From: Serripes groenlandicus
Taxonomy: Eukaryota > Mollusca > Bivalvia > Cardiida > Cardiidae
Assembly (NCBI GenBank): GCA_031761405.1
Contig: JASEVX010000036.1
Coordinates: 434,001-498,000 of the forward strand
DNA length: 64,000 nt
Direction of reading: 5' to 3'
Part shown: one piece after another, positions 29,150 to 40,208 of the stretch
How positions within the stretch are numbered: position 1 is the stretch's first letter
Layout of the letters: every line of letters starts with the position of its first letter
Notes under the pieces: generated by a model
What the model was told of the DNA's origin: nothing
Database searches by the model: none
The model's input: the letters and a program-made list of their open reading frames with translations, nothing else
Made by a program: the position numbers and the translations under genes

Positions 29150-29491
29150 CAGGGACGTAGCTTGGCAATAATCAATGTGTAGGCCGTCTCGTGAGAAAAT
29201 CAACATTGTGGACTCTGCGTAAAGTATCGATCCGGATCAGCCTAAGCATGCCACACAGGCGTACCCGGATATACACTTTTCGCCTCCTGTGGATTTTCTG
29301 TTTCAGGAATCACTACTCTATCTATCCCCCCTTAGACGGAAAGTGTCGGCTGGATCAGTCTGTGCGGACAGCGCAGGCTGATCTGGTTGATACATTACAC
29401 AGATGTGTTTCGCCGCGGCTGCATTTTGGGGCATTTTTAGAAAAAATGTGTGGGCACGTGCCTACAGTGCCTAAAGGGAGCTACGCCCCTG
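29150..29491. mobile_element. CAGGGGCGTAGC-ended MITE, copy 1
   Basis: The ends CAGGGACGTAGC and GCTACGCCCCTG are inverted, length 342 bp. The body (GGATCAGCCTAAGC, CTCCTGTGGATTTTCTG, GACAGCGCAGGCTGATC) is about 90% similar to copy 2 at 32971. A 107-codon frame at 29191-29514 runs across it by chance. CAGGG termini recall hAT-type elements, but no 8-bp target duplication is seen here. Confidence 0.8.
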
Positions 29492-29637
29492 GTGATGATC
29501 AGCTAAGTCAGTGACACCAGCCCATTTACAATGCCCAGCAGACCTGTGGGCTAAGAAGGGAATGCCTCAACTACCATTTCTAAAATCTTCAGTATGACCC
29601 AACCTACATCTACTACTATTTTCAAAATTAAAAAGGA

Positions 29638-29850
29638 TGCGCCGTGGCCTTAGTGGTTAGCCTTGGGGATTTGGGATCGGGCGACCAGGGTTTACTCCCA
29701 TGTCGCGGCGCTGTGTTCATGATTGAGTGCCCATGGGAGAGGCACATTTCCTAGCCTATTACATAATTGTTTACTAAAGGGATTATGAATAAGTGAACTG
29801 TCGCCGTTATATAACTAAAATAATGTTAACAATGGCGCAAAACCCAAACA
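29638..29850 (+). mobile_element. tRNA-derived SINE, family C
   Basis: GCGCCGTGGCCTTAGTGGTTAG resembles a Leu/Ser-type A-box region; the B box is degraded (GGGTTTACTCCC). The body (GAGTGCCCATGGGAGAGGC, AAGGGATTATGAATAAG) matches 32395-32600. The tail is AACCCAAACAAAAACC. Confidence 0.72.
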
Positions 29851-30123
29851 AAAACCATGCAACTACATTAGAGTCCATTATCTCAGAAACTTAAATAAGC
29901 GGTGGAATAGTCGAGTGCGCTGTCCTCTGACAGCTCTTGTTAAAGTATTTTTGAAGGTATGTCCCAACTAGCCTCTATTACCATTTTTAAAGTCTTCGAT
30001 ATGACCTAACAGGGAATCAACCCTCAGGACTCCTGCTTTCAAGATTGACACTCTTATTACTATACAACACCAGGTGGGTAGAAATAAATCAAGACGTATG
30101 GTGAGACAGAGTACCACAAGACA

Positions 30124-30325
30124 TTAACCCTTTCCCTCATACGACAATTCTGCAGCAGACGACTTTGAACATATTTTGTCCAAAAATAAAAAATCTCCTT
30201 AATTGAATGGATAACCTATGACTAAAAGTGGAAAACATTGTGGCAAAAGGAGAATGTCACTATGTTTTCAAAAAGCAGTCTGCTGCAGAGGCGTCAGAAA
30301 GTGTCTATATGATGCAAAGGGTTAA
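30124..30325 (-). mobile_element. TTAA-1 MITE, palindrome half deleted
   Basis: TTAA at 30124 and 30322. One arm of the inner palindrome is gone (AAAAGGAGAATGTCACTATG), giving 202 bp. Confidence 0.88.
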
Positions 30326-30423
30326 AGAATCCATTTTTGCTGAGTGGTTGCAATTGGCATCTGGGATTTGGAACACACTCACTGGAGTTCTCCGCAGGTT
30401 TGATCCTAATAGTTGCTGTGGTC

Positions 30424-30590
30424 ATTACACTTTCCCACATACATGATGCTTTCTGATGCCATCATACAGCAGATATGACATGTGAAAATGAGCAATTTCA
30501 TCTTTTGCCACGCAATTTTCTCATCTCGAACTTGGAAATTATACTTTCATTAATTTTCCTATATAATGACTATGTTTTAAAGCGACTGAA
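30424..30590 (+). mobile_element. TTAA-1 left part, truncated by the next copy
   Basis: ACACTTTCCCACATACATGATGC to TAATTTTCCTATATAATGAC. The inner palindrome has lost one arm. Confidence 0.6.
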
Positions 30591-30618
30591 ATCCAGATGG
30601 CACGGGAAAAAAAACCTG

Positions 30619-30842
30619 TATTCCCTCATACGACAATTCTGCAGCAGACGACTTTGAACCTATTTTGTCAAAACATAGAAAATCTCCATAATTGAATGGA
30701 TAACCTATGACAAAAAGTGGAAAACATTGTGGCAAAAGGAGAAATTGCACGTTTTGTGCAATTTCTTCTCTTGTCACTATGTTTTTAAAAAGTCGTCTGC
30801 TGCAGAGGCGTCAGAAAGCGTCTGTATGAGGGAAAGGGTTAA
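30619..30842 (-). mobile_element. TTAA-1 MITE, left TTAACCC missing
   Basis: It starts at TATTCCCTCATACGACAATTC and ends at TTAA 30839-30842. The interior is reference-like. Confidence 0.85.
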
Positions 30843-31004
30843 ATGGAAAACATTACATAAAAAGGGGCAATTTCTCATTTCCGCTAAATGTTTTCAACTC
30901 TATATCAAAAGTGAACTTCCACTGTTTCAAGTACATATTGTAATATGTTATTTTTTCCTTCAGATGTCAGACTTCTAACATGTCAAACCGATCTAGTGTG
31001 CTGA

Positions 31005-31232
31005 TTAATCCTTTCCCACATACAATAAATCTAAAGCAAAATATCCTGTCAAAAATATAGAAAATCTCTTTAAATGAATATACTTTAACAATTTTAAAAG
31101 TTGGAGTTTGAAAACATTGTGGTAAAAGGAGAAATTGCTCATCATGAGCAATTTCTTCTTTTACCACAATGTTTTGAAGCTTTGTTTTTCTACAGATGTG
31201 TCAAATTGTGTCTACAGGTAGGAAATTGTTAA
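31005..31232 (-). mobile_element. TTAA-1 MITE, complete
   Basis: TTAA at 31005 and 31229. CTGCAGCAGACG blocks are lost at both ends (CTAAAGCAAAATATCC, TTTGTTTTTCTACAGATG). Confidence 0.8.
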
Positions 31233-31462
31233 GGATTCAAAAAACCAACTGTACAACAAGGCATTTTTATGCATATAGAATGAGTATGCTAGACAGATAG
31301 GTATGCTTCGAGTAAATGTTTGGACTATAAATTACCCGTAATTTGCATAAATTGAGTGAATTATCGCTAAAAGAACAAAGATAAAATACATTGTCATAAA
31401 ATAAGATATTCAGATTAACACTGTGAATCATATACCTTTACCACATTCTATAAATGAAAGGG

Positions 31463-31685
31463 TTAACCCTTCCCCTCATATAGACGCTTTCTGACACCTC
31501 TGCAGCAGACGGCTTTTTGAAAACATAGTGACAAAAGAAGAAATTACCTGCAATTTCTCCTTTTGCCACAATGTTTTCCACTTTTTGTCATAGGTTATCC
31601 ATTCAATTATAGAGATTTTCCATTTTTTAACAAAATATATTCAAAGTCGTCTGCTGCAGAATTGTCGTATGATGGAAAGGCTTAA
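31463..31685 (+). mobile_element. TTAA-1 MITE, complete
   Basis: TTAA at 31463 and 31682. The loop of the inner palindrome is shortened to AATTACCTGCAATT. Confidence 0.9.
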
Positions 31686-32032
31686 ACAAAAAAAGGTAAT
31701 GTAAATCCTGTTAAATGGTGAATGAAAAATTTATAGAATTCTTTTTTGAATTTACGATATAATAAAATATTATAAATGTTATCCATGATAAAAAACATTC
31801 TTAATGGGGGGAAGTGTCGCGTCATTCCAATATCAAGATGTCATTGACTTTATTTATATCTGTATGCATGACCAGTTCTTTACCAATCTATAGCATAAAT
31901 TATTGTATGAAAAAACCTAAATTCTTCATAGCCAATGATTGTAACGGTTTAATAAAAAAAAAGTGTAAGTACTAAATGGAAATGTTTATATTCCCCAAGG
32001 AACTGCTGCACCAATGTCAATGATTGTAACCA
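31686..32032. other. Stretch without recognised features
   Basis: AT-rich and unique within the window; no frame above 40 codons of interest. Confidence 0.4.
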
Positions 32033-32223
32033 TTAACCATTTCCATTATAAAATAAATTTGCACGAGACGATCGACTTTGAAAACATTGCTCATAATGTG
32101 AGCAATTTCTCTTTTGGTACCACTACTTCAATGCGCCAAAAGGTTTTCTGCATGTGGGAAACTCAGGCTTGGTACCACAATTTCAATGCGCTGAAAGGTT
32201 TTCTGCATGTGGGAAAGCGTTAA
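32033..32223 (-). mobile_element. TTAA-1 MITE with duplicated right end
   Basis: TTAA at 32033 and 32220. The right-end block TTGGTACCAC-A-TTCAATGCG, then AAAGGTTTTCTGCATGTGGG is repeated in tandem (about 32117-32160 and 32170-32215). Confidence 0.78.
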
Positions 32224-32394
32224 ATCAATACATGTGGTAAGCGTACTTACGATCAAAGTTTTTAAGACTGTGCCTGCGGTACCAAATAGGAGAAAAAAAA
32301 AGTAAAATGTTATTGCATGAGGGCATATATGGCATTTATGTTGGTTAAGTAGGTTCACTTAATACAAATTTTAACTCTTCACCTAAAGCAATCC

Positions 32395-32605
32395 ACCGTG
32401 GCCGAGTGGTTAGCATTAGATATTGGGAATGGGATTTGACTTGCAGCAGTCATGCTGGAGTGCCCCCTTGGGCAAGTTGACATTTCCTGAACTTAGTACT
32501 GGTTTGTTTACCCAGGGATTATGAGTATTAAAGTGAAATGTCATTGTGATATAACTTAAATCATTATTAAAACAGCGTAAAATCATAATAAAACAAACTG
32601 TTATA
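32395..32605 (+). mobile_element. tRNA-derived SINE, family C
   Basis: CCGTGGCCGAGTGGTTAGCA is a good tRNA(Ser/Leu)-like A-box region. GAGTGCCCCCTTGGGCAAG and CCCAGGGATTATGAGTA match the 29.6-kb copy. The B box has decayed. Confidence 0.75.
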
Positions 32606-32620
32606 CTAAGAGCTAGTCAT

Positions 32621-32894
32621 TTAACCATTTTCTTCATACAGACGCTTTCTGATGCATCTGCAGCAGACGACTTTTGAAAACATTGTGGCCAAATGAGGAA
32701 TTGCTCGTAATAAGCAATTTCTCCCTTTGCCAAAATATTTTCAACTCATTTTATAATCAATTAAAACCTTATAGTGACAAAAACCTGAAAAATCTCCATA
32801 AAAGATAGCTTAAATGTTAAATAATGTTGAAAACATTTGGCTACAATGTTTTCAAAAGTCATCTGCTGCTATTGGGTTGAAAGGAAGGGTTTTT
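32621..32894 (+). mobile_element. TTAA-1 MITE, rearranged right half
   Basis: The left half is complete (CCATTTTCTTCATACAGACGC to CCAAAATATTTTCAACTC). The right half carries AACCTGAAAAATCTCCATAAAAGATAG in inverted order, then a second GACGC end (CATCTGCTGCTATTGGG). Confidence 0.7.
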
Positions 32895-32970
32895 ATAGAG
32901 CCATGATCCTTATCCCCAGAGCAACCACCCCATCTGATATTTAGCCTCAATTTACTGTTCAATGCTCGTT

Positions 32971-33314
32971 CAGGGGCGTAGCTTTGCAATAATCAATGTG
33001 TAGGCTGTCTCGTGAGAAAATCAACATTGTGGACCCTGCATGAAGTATCGACCCGGATCAGCCTAAGCAAGCCACACAGGCCTACCCGAATAGACACTTT
33101 TCGCCTCCTGTGGATTTTCTGTTTCAGGAATAACTACTCTATACATCTATCCCCCTAAGACGGAATGTTTCGTCCGGATCAGTCTGCGCCGACAGCGCAG
33201 GCTGATCTGGTCGATACATTACGCAGATGTCTATCGCCGCAGCTGCATTTTGGGGAATTTTGAGAAAAATGTGTAGGCACGTGCCTACCGTGCCTAAAGG
33301 GAGCTACGCCCCTG
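32971..33314. mobile_element. CAGGGGCGTAGC-ended MITE, copy 2
   Basis: The inverted ends are exact here (CAGGGGCGTAGC and GCTACGCCCCTG), 344 bp. It is flanked by TCGTT on both sides (32966-32970 and 33315-33319), a likely 5-bp target duplication. Confidence 0.85.
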
Positions 33315-33806
33315 TCGTTACTCAACATTTCTATCCTGATATATCTAGACTTGGCTTAAATGGACTCTTCAAAATGCAAAGTTAATTGACAAGTCAATTT
33401 TAAAAAATTAAATGGATTGAAAGGGTTAATGTGAAGTCTTTTATACTCTAAGAATTCTTTGTTTAGTTTCCCATTCCGGTTCCTTTAAATTTCAGGTGTC
33501 CAAAATGTTTTATAGGATTATAAGATTAAATGTTAAAAATATTTTATCAGGTAACATTTAAGGTTAATCTTTTCTAGAGTGCAATGATATGCATTCAACT
33601 TTTAAAAACATTGAAAAAAAGAAGCTTATTATGAGCTAAATTTCTCTTTTTTATTAATTCCATTCAATATTTATGTTTTCTCCATCTTTTTGTTAAGATG
33701 GGTCAAAATTTGTTGTATATGAAAAAGGGTTTAGTACAAACTTTAATCATACTTAAAAATAGAGATATGTGTCATTCCTCTTTTCTTTGTATGTATGCTA
33801 CTTCTG
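33315..33806. other. AT-rich stretch, mostly unassigned
   Basis: A heavily degraded TTAA-1-like block (TTTTAAAAACATTGAAAAAAAG, GTATATGAAAAAGGGTTTAG) may lie at 33595-33732. Nothing else is supported. Confidence 0.35.
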
Positions 33807-34051
33807 TTAACCTCATTGCCCACACTCATGTAGACCCATTTTGACACCTGAGTCTGCAGCAGATGACTTTTTGAAAAAAATTGTTGCCAAAGGAGAAATT
33901 ATTCATTTTCAGCAATTTATCCTTTTGACACAATTTGTTCCACCCTATTCAATAATTTAATTTTTAGAGATATTCTATTTGTTTGCTAATTATATAAGCC
34001 TTGACGTTTTTAAAGTCGTCTGCTGCTGTACATAATGTGGGAAAGGGTTAA
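33807..34051 (+). mobile_element. TTAA-1 MITE, complete
   Basis: TTAA at 33807 and 34048, 245 bp. The left terminus is worn (CCTCATTGCCCACACTC). Confidence 0.82.
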
Positions 34052-34289
34052 AGGTGGGCGGAGAAAAGAGGATTACGGAGAGGCGGAGTCTTGTGATCAT
34101 CATCTCAAAGAGACAAAAGTATTTCAAATCCATACTGAACTACACAATTATTTGTCGGTGACTTTTATGAACACTTTCACTGATACAGATGACTTTTAAC
34201 ACCAGTCTGCTGCAGATGACTTCTGAATACATTTATAATACAAGAAAATAGAATAATCATATATTAATGTTATGAGCTCATGCAGGTCT

Positions 34290-34520
34290 CTATCCTTTTC
34301 CAAAATACAACAAATCTACAGCAGACGTGTCTAACACTTTGTGATAAGAGGAGAAATTTTGATCATCGTGAGCAATTTCTTCTAATTTGCCCCAATGTGT
34401 AAATTTAGTTTTCGGGTGAAGATGCATCAAAATCATAACAGGATTCAAACCCAGGACCTTTGGCATGACTTTGAGAGACCCTAAGGTTCTACCACAACAC
34501 CTACGTCTTACAATCATTTC
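34290..34520 (-). mobile_element. TTAA-1 remnant containing a tRNA-like head
   Basis: CCTTTTCCAAAATACAACAAATC and GAGGAGAAATTTTGATCATCG belong to TTAA-1. A minus-strand tRNA-like segment (+ strand CAGGATTCAAACCCAGGACC at about 34439) follows, as at 17040. Confidence 0.5.
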
Positions 34521-34534
34521 CTAATAATACCTCT

Positions 34535-34695
34535 TTTCCACATATAGACCCTTTCTGAAGCCTGTAAAGCAAAACACTTTTTAAAACATTGTGTTAAGAG
34601 GAGAAATTGCTCATCATGAGCAATTATTAAAATTCTCCTTTTGCCGTCTTCGGCTGAAGATGCATCAAAATGCGTCTGCTGTTGGGAAAACATGA
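34535..34695 (+). mobile_element. TTAA-1 MITE, short and diverged
   Basis: CTCTTTTCCACATATAGACCC to GCGTCTGCTGTTGGGAAAAC. The ends are both GACGC-like. Confidence 0.5.
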
Positions 34696-34798
34696 AACCT
34701 TAGAGGATTTAGACAAGTGTAGAAAACAATGAATTGGCACATCCATATAATTGTTAATCTAAATATACACTGTATGTCAATGAAATCTTGACTACTTC

Positions 34799-35023
34799 TT
34801 AACCCTTTCCCACATACAACAAATCTGCAGCAGACGACTTTGAAAAACGTCTAGGCAAAAGCACAGAAAATCCCTTTAAATGATAGAACAATTGAAACAT
34901 GGTGACAAAATGGAAATTACTCGTTTTAAGCAATTTCTTCTTTTGTTGCCAAAATTGTTTTCAAAAAGCTGTCTGCTTTAGAAGCGTCAGAAAGCGTCTA
35001 CTATATGAGTGTAACTGGGTTAA
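34799..35023 (-). mobile_element. TTAA-1 MITE, complete
   Basis: TTAA at 34799 and 35020. The right end reads TATATGAGTGTAACTGGG. Confidence 0.85.
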
Positions 35024-35049
35024 ACTGGCTTATAAGCAAACAGTTGAGA

Positions 35050-35078
35050 ACCTCACTCACTCACGGTGAGTGAGTGAG
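35050..35078. repeat. Short perfect hairpin, CTCACTCACTCAC
   Basis: CTCACTCACTCAC and GTGAGTGAGTGAG meet with no loop. It is a simple-sequence palindrome. Confidence 0.7.
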
Positions 35079-35551
35079 TCATCAGAGTTATACATGGTAT
35101 GATATGGAGCTATACTGGTTGTAAAATTGGTCTGCTGATGAGGCATCAAAAGTTACCTTTATGGGGAGGGTGCAGGTATTAGATATTCAACATTGATTAA
35201 TTGTAAAAAAACATCTCCTCCTTAATTGATTCAAGATTTGGCTTTTTGATGGATAATGGGAAATTAAATCTTTAAAACAAAAAAAGCAGTGAAAGATGTG
35301 TTAAACAATAACTTTAAACGTTAGAAGCAAAAAGTTACCTATACAAATTTAATGTTAAAAAGAAATAAATTGAAATCCTTCTAAATATTTATTCAGTGTG
35401 GATTGAAATGCTGTCTGATCATTCTGTCGCCATTCCCTGCACTTCTGTTTGAGAAGCCCCATTCAGACTGCGGAAATTGCCCACTTGAAATCTGTACTGA
35501 TCTTCTATCAAGGGGCATTCAACAATAATCTATTGCTATATTCTTCACATT

Positions 35552-35782
35552 TTAACCCTTTCCCACATACAGCAAATCTGCAAGGCGACTTTGAAAACAA
35601 ACCCGAAAAAATTGGAAACGGACCCTTTAAATGATTAAGTACAATTATTGAATAGAGTTGAAAACATTGTGACAAAAGGAGAAATTGCTCGTTTTGAGCA
35701 ATTTCTTCTTTTGTCGCCATGTTTTCAAAAAGCTGTCTGCTGCAGAGGAGTCCGAAAGCGTCTATATGAGGGAAAGGGTTAA
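35552..35782 (-). mobile_element. TTAA-1 MITE, complete
   Basis: TTAA at 35552 and 35779. The ACAA end has a small deletion (CTGCAAGGCGAC). Confidence 0.88.
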
Positions 35783-36174
35783 GCAGCCATTCACTAGAAA
35801 GATCTCTACCTATTGTGGAATTTTAACTAAGACTTGATCCAAACAAAAAATCATACCAAATGAACTCTTCCGTAAAATATATATTTTTAAGGAATAAGAT
35901 CTTAAATTTATAAATTTTTTATACTTATGCATGCAAATGTTTTCTGTTCCAAGCCGTATCAAATGTTGTTTGTATCAAGGAAAGCATTATATGCACCTGA
36001 AGTCAGCCAATCCTCCCGAAATAATCTTTTGTCGGACTAAATGTGACAGAATGTAAATCAAAGTATATATAGTTCATTCTTTTCACCACAGCCAAAAACA
36101 GATTGTATGAATGGGTAGACATCAGAATGTTAATTGTATGAACACTTTAAGATGTTTCCCTTTTTAAGTGTATT

Positions 36175-36330
36175 TCACTTTTAACACTTTCCTATATATA
36201 TATATCTATATAAACAACAATTCTGCAGTAGAACCGACTTGAAAAACATACAAACAAATCACCTTGAAAGGTCGATTTTGTAAGAGAGTTTAAAACATTG
36301 TTTTTAATGTGGAAATTACTCATAAGAATT
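36175..36330 (-). mobile_element. TTAA-1 left half, degenerate
   Basis: TTAACACTTTCCTATATATATA, ACAACAATTCTGCAGTAG and AGTTTAAAACATTG. The right half is absent. Confidence 0.45.
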
Positions 36331-36589
36331 AAGTATAAGATAATAATTATATAACCTGATATTCTAAATTTATATTTTTTTTAAAAAAATAAACAGTTTA
36401 AATTAAGAAAATAAATTAAATCAAAGTACTGAAGTACTGGTAACGAATTATTTTGAACATTTGTAAAATCTAATTTATGAATGCAATTGATCATGCTATT
36501 GCACAATTTAGTCTATTTTATTATTATTAATATTTTTGTCCAGAGATTTTTTTTTATCAGTTGACAGTTTTAGTAAATGTAGCATTTCA

Positions 36590-37110
36590 ACGGCGATGCG
36601 AGCGTTTAACATGCACACTAACTCTTTCACTGAGCTCTGCGTAAAGTCTGTCAAAACACCCATGGCATATTTGTGAGATTTACATTGTTAGTTCGATTTG
36701 TTTTCGTCACCAGGGGCGGATCCAGGATTTCGGCTTATATTATAACTATGTTTCATGTGAGTGATATAATGTTTAACAAATCGCATAAAATAAGAATTAA
36801 AAAAAAAAAAAAAGAACAGTTCCTATTAGGACTCGAACTCGCGTCCATAAGTAGTCCATGATTAGTAGTTCTACACGCTCTACATTGCACCTGGTACTTT
36901 GATACAACTTTGAGCGTTACTTTCGTATATATATTAAGCTAACTGAATGCGCGCGTATGTAAACCATGATCTATAATTATTAGAAAGCCTCTTTGATCAT
37001 CGTTATCATGTTGGAAAAAGGAGAAACAACGACGATGCGAGCGTTTAAAATGCACACTGACTATTTCACTGAGCTCTGCGTAGTGGCATATTTGTGAGAT
37101 TAACATTGTT
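36590..37110. repeat. Direct repeat pair, GCGATGCGAGCGTTTAA
   Basis: About 90 bp at 36590-36690 (GCGATGCGAGCGTTTAAC, CACTGAGCTCTGCGTA, GGCATATTTGTGAGATT) recurs at 37032-37110. The second copy lacks about 25 bp. The spacer holds CAGGGGCGGATCCAGGATTT at 36711-36730, a string like one end of a hAT-type MITE with no partner found, and a minus-strand tRNA-like segment near 36822-36898. Confidence 0.65.
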
Positions 37111-37509
37111 CTATACAGCGTGGGGTCGACTTCTAGTGAATGGGCATACGACTAAAATTCATACTCGTGGCTTATACGTACCTGCCGACAAATGAAATAT
37201 ATATGCGCGTACTGTTAATTTGATATTTTCTAGAAAATTGATTATCTGTGATGATTCGATAGTATAATTATGACTTCACTGTATTGAAATAACACGTAGA
37301 AGTCATTTTAATATCGAAAAAATACTAGGACTATTTAGGTGCAGCGAATGTGTATTCTAAGCGGAAGTGTAGTTTAACCGTGACTTCCGGAAAGAAAAAC
37401 GATCGCGTTAACTGTATTATTTTTTGAGAAAAAATAATTCGTTAAAAACTATGTGAAAACGAGTTCTTGTCCAAGAGGACTAAATGGAGAAACTCCCCTT
37501 TTCGGTTAT

Positions 37510-37769
37510 GTTTAACCATTCCCTATGTATAGACACTTTTTGATGATCTGCACCTGGCGGAGGATCGAGACTTACAAGTTGAAAACATTGATTGTGGCAA
37601 AAAGTAAAATATGTATTATAAATGAACACTTTCTCCTTTTGCACAATGTTTTAAACTCTTTTCAATATACTTTCATTTATTGTATAATAGAGATTTTCAA
37701 TATATTTACAAAGATAATTTCAAAGCCATCAGCTGCATATTAATTTGGTTCCATGTAGAAAAGAGTTTT
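37510..37769 (+). mobile_element. TTAA-1 MITE, diverged
   Basis: TTAACCATTCCCTATGTATAGAC to CCATGTAGAAAAGAGTTTTAA. The CTGCAGCAG blocks are damaged. Confidence 0.65.
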
Positions 37770-38239
37770 AAGTCATCTGTAATCATTTGTAAAAAGAGTA
37801 ATAGCTAACTTTTGCTCATGTTTATTTTTAAGTGCAAAATGTTTATAATGTGGTGAAATGAAATTACATATTATCATATTCATGCAGAACAGTTGTATCA
37901 TATATTATGGCAAAACACTAATTACATCTGTTTGGCTTGAAGGTTTCAATTTATTTTGAACCTGCATTTTTCTTTATTAAAATTCACTCCGATATGATGA
38001 AATGGACTGCTGACTGAAATATAACAGCTTGACAAAAAGATAATTATTACAGAGTTTTGCCAAGAAACACTTGTCATTTTATCGCTATCCCTTAATGCTG
38101 ACATTTAGTCAAAACATTTTCAACACTAAAAATTTTATAATTTCATCTGCTGATGATTTGTTGTATTATATAGTTTGAAAAGGTCAACTGTCAGATGTAG
38201 ATTAAGGTAAAAATGTGACTATATATATGTGGGAAAGAG

Positions 38240-38472
38240 TTAACCCTTTCCCTCATATAGACGCCTCTGCAGCAGACAGCTTTTTGAAAACATAGTGACA
38301 AAAGAAGAAATTGGTCAAAACGAGCAATTTCTCCTTTTGCAACAATGTTTTCTACTTTTAGTCATACAGGTTATTCATTCAATTTTAGAGATATTCTATT
38401 TTTTGACAAAATATGTTCAAAGTTGTATGCTGCAGAGGCGTCAGAAAGCGTCTATATGAGGGAAAGGGTTAA
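38240..38472. mobile_element. TTAA-1 MITE with two GACGC ends
   Basis: TTAA at 38240 and 38469. The left end reads ATATAGACGCCTCTGCAGCAG and the right CTGCAGAGGCGTCAGAAAGCG, then TCTATATGAGGG. The ACAA end was replaced by an inverted GACGC end. The left TTAA is shared with a GTGGGAAAGAG right-end fragment at 38215-38239. Confidence 0.87.
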
Positions 38473-38520
38473 ATGAACACTATAAAGAAATAGAGAGAGA
38501 GAGATTAATAATATGGCTTA

Positions 38521-38562
38521 TAATGTACTCAGCTAATAAAGCTATTGTTCTGTTCTGTTCTG
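38521..38562 (+). repeat. Possible LINE 3' tail with (TTCTG)n
   Basis: CTCAGCTAATAAAGCTATTG followed by three TTCTG units resembles the AATAAAGC-plus-short-repeat ends of some LINEs. No coding remnant is adjacent. Confidence 0.35.
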
Positions 38563-38724
38563 TGAGTGTCCTAAGGTTGTAATGACCGTGATGAAGTCCC
38601 TCCTATGAAGTCCCTCCATTCTTTCTGAGTACCAATTAACCTAATGACCCAAACCAAAAGTGTGGTCACACTGAAGTTCTTACTAAATTTGTCATTGGAG
38701 AATGATAGCTAGGCCATCACTCCT

Positions 38725-38935
38725 TGAACCCTTTCCTACATGCATTCCAGACAGATTTTTATGCATAATTGTAGTGGACGACTTTCAAAATGATTTCGAC
38801 AAAAGGAGAATTTGTGCATATATTGAGACATTTTTCCTAATCTGTGCCACAATGTTTTCATCTGATATTTTCATTTCCTACGATTTTCCAATTGTTTTTG
38901 CCCAAGTTTTTTGCTGCAGATGTTGTTAATAGTAA
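38725..38935 (+). mobile_element. TTAA-1 MITE, diverged
   Basis: TGAACCCTTTCCTACATGC to TTTGCTGCAGATGTTGTTAA. The right terminal GGGAAAGGG is missing. Confidence 0.6.
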
Positions 38936-38997
38936 TTAAACCTAATTAAATATTTAAATGACCCAAACAAATGAGTGATCACACAAGATCTCTTCAC

Positions 38998-39198
38998 TTA
39001 ACCCTTTCCCTCATACGACAATTCTGCAGCAGACGACTTTTAACTTATTTTGCCAAAACATAGAAAATCTCTATAATTGAATGGATAACCTATGACTCAA
39101 AGTGGAAAACATTGTGGCAAAAGGAGAAATTGCTTGTTTTGAGCAATTTCTTCTTTTGTCACTATGTTTTCAAAAAGCTGTCTGCTGCAGAGGGTTAA
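38998..39198 (-). mobile_element. TTAA-1 MITE, right end truncated at CTGCAGAGGG
   Basis: TTAA at 38998 and 39195. The right end loses about 30 bp and jumps straight to GGGTTAA, which it shares with the next copy. Confidence 0.87.
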
Positions 39199-39426
39199 CC
39201 CTTTCCCACCTATAAACGCATTTTGACACATCTGCAGCAGACAACTTTTGAAAATATTATGGTCAAAGGTGAAATTGCTCATGTCGAGCAATTTTTCTTT
39301 TGGCCACAATATTTTCAACTTTATTTAACAATTAAGCTATCTTTTATGGAGATTTTTCAGGTTTTTGTCACCATGTTTTCAAAGTCGTCGTCTGCTGCAG
39401 TTTTGTTGTATATGGAAAAGGGTTAA
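39195..39426 (+). mobile_element. TTAA-1 MITE, back-to-back copy
   Basis: TTAA at 39195 and 39423. Subtype with TATAAACGCATTTTGACAC and CTTTTATGGAGATTTTTCAGG. Confidence 0.88.
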
Positions 39427-39601
39427 AATATTTTGTCATTAGAATAATATGCCATCGCTCCTTTTAAAGTTGATAGTGACGTCGACCAATATTCATCTAA
39501 AATAAAACTGTTCATGGACCCATAAGTATTTTATGTGATATCTAAGTACATACTTATATATTGCTACTGCACCTGAGTGCACTGTTTTATTATTTTCGTT
39601 A

Positions 39602-39824
39602 TTAATCCTTTCCCACAATGACATACAACAAATCCGCAACACTGATGACATAGAAAACATGTTGGTAAAAATGATGAAAAAACACATGATATTTGAATAG
39701 AATTGAAGACACAGACAATGCAGGTCTTAATGAAAATTTTCTCCTTGTGCCCCAATATTTCAGAAGTAAATGTTGTCCACAGTGGATGCATAAAAATATG
39801 TTTTGTTTGTAGGAAAGGGTAAAA
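39602..39824 (-). mobile_element. TTAA-1 MITE, diverged
   Basis: TTAATCCTTTCCCACAATGACATAC to GTTTGTAGGAAAGGGTAA. Confidence 0.65.
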
Positions 39825-39909
39825 ATAAGTGGACATTTTAGTGTTAGTCAGAATTGTCACAACAAATTGTTAAACACAGAAATTATTCATTCAAATGACT
39901 GCTGGACTG

Positions 39910-40145
39910 CTAACCCTTTCCCGCCCGGAGACGTTTTCTGACGCTAAAATTTCTGCAGCAGACGACTTTTGAAATCATTTTGGCAAAAGGAGAAATTGCT
40001 CATGATGAGCAATTTGTCCATTTGCCACAATAATTCCATCTCTTTTTGATAATCATACTATCAATATAGAGATTTTTTTATATTTTGTATTTGATAATTT
40101 CAAAGTCGTCAGTGCTGCAGATTTAATATATGTGGGAAAGGTTTA
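39910..40145 (+). mobile_element. TTAA-1 MITE, complete
   Basis: CTAACCCTTTCCCGCCCGG at the left and TTAA at 40142. Inner palindrome GAGAAATTGCTCATGATGAGC-AATTTGTCC. Confidence 0.82.
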
Positions 40146-40208
40146 ACAGAAATATAACAAATACTTCCATAGACTAAACAGGGATGCTTTGTGGCCAATC
40201 ACTCTTAG

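Noticed and set aside
29191..29514. 107-codon plus-strand frame
   Set aside because: It lies almost wholly inside the CAGGGGCGTAGC MITE and is broken in the second copy.
36711..36730. A hAT element starting CAGGGGCGGATCCAGGATTT
   Set aside because: Only one end is present; no inverted partner was found nearby.
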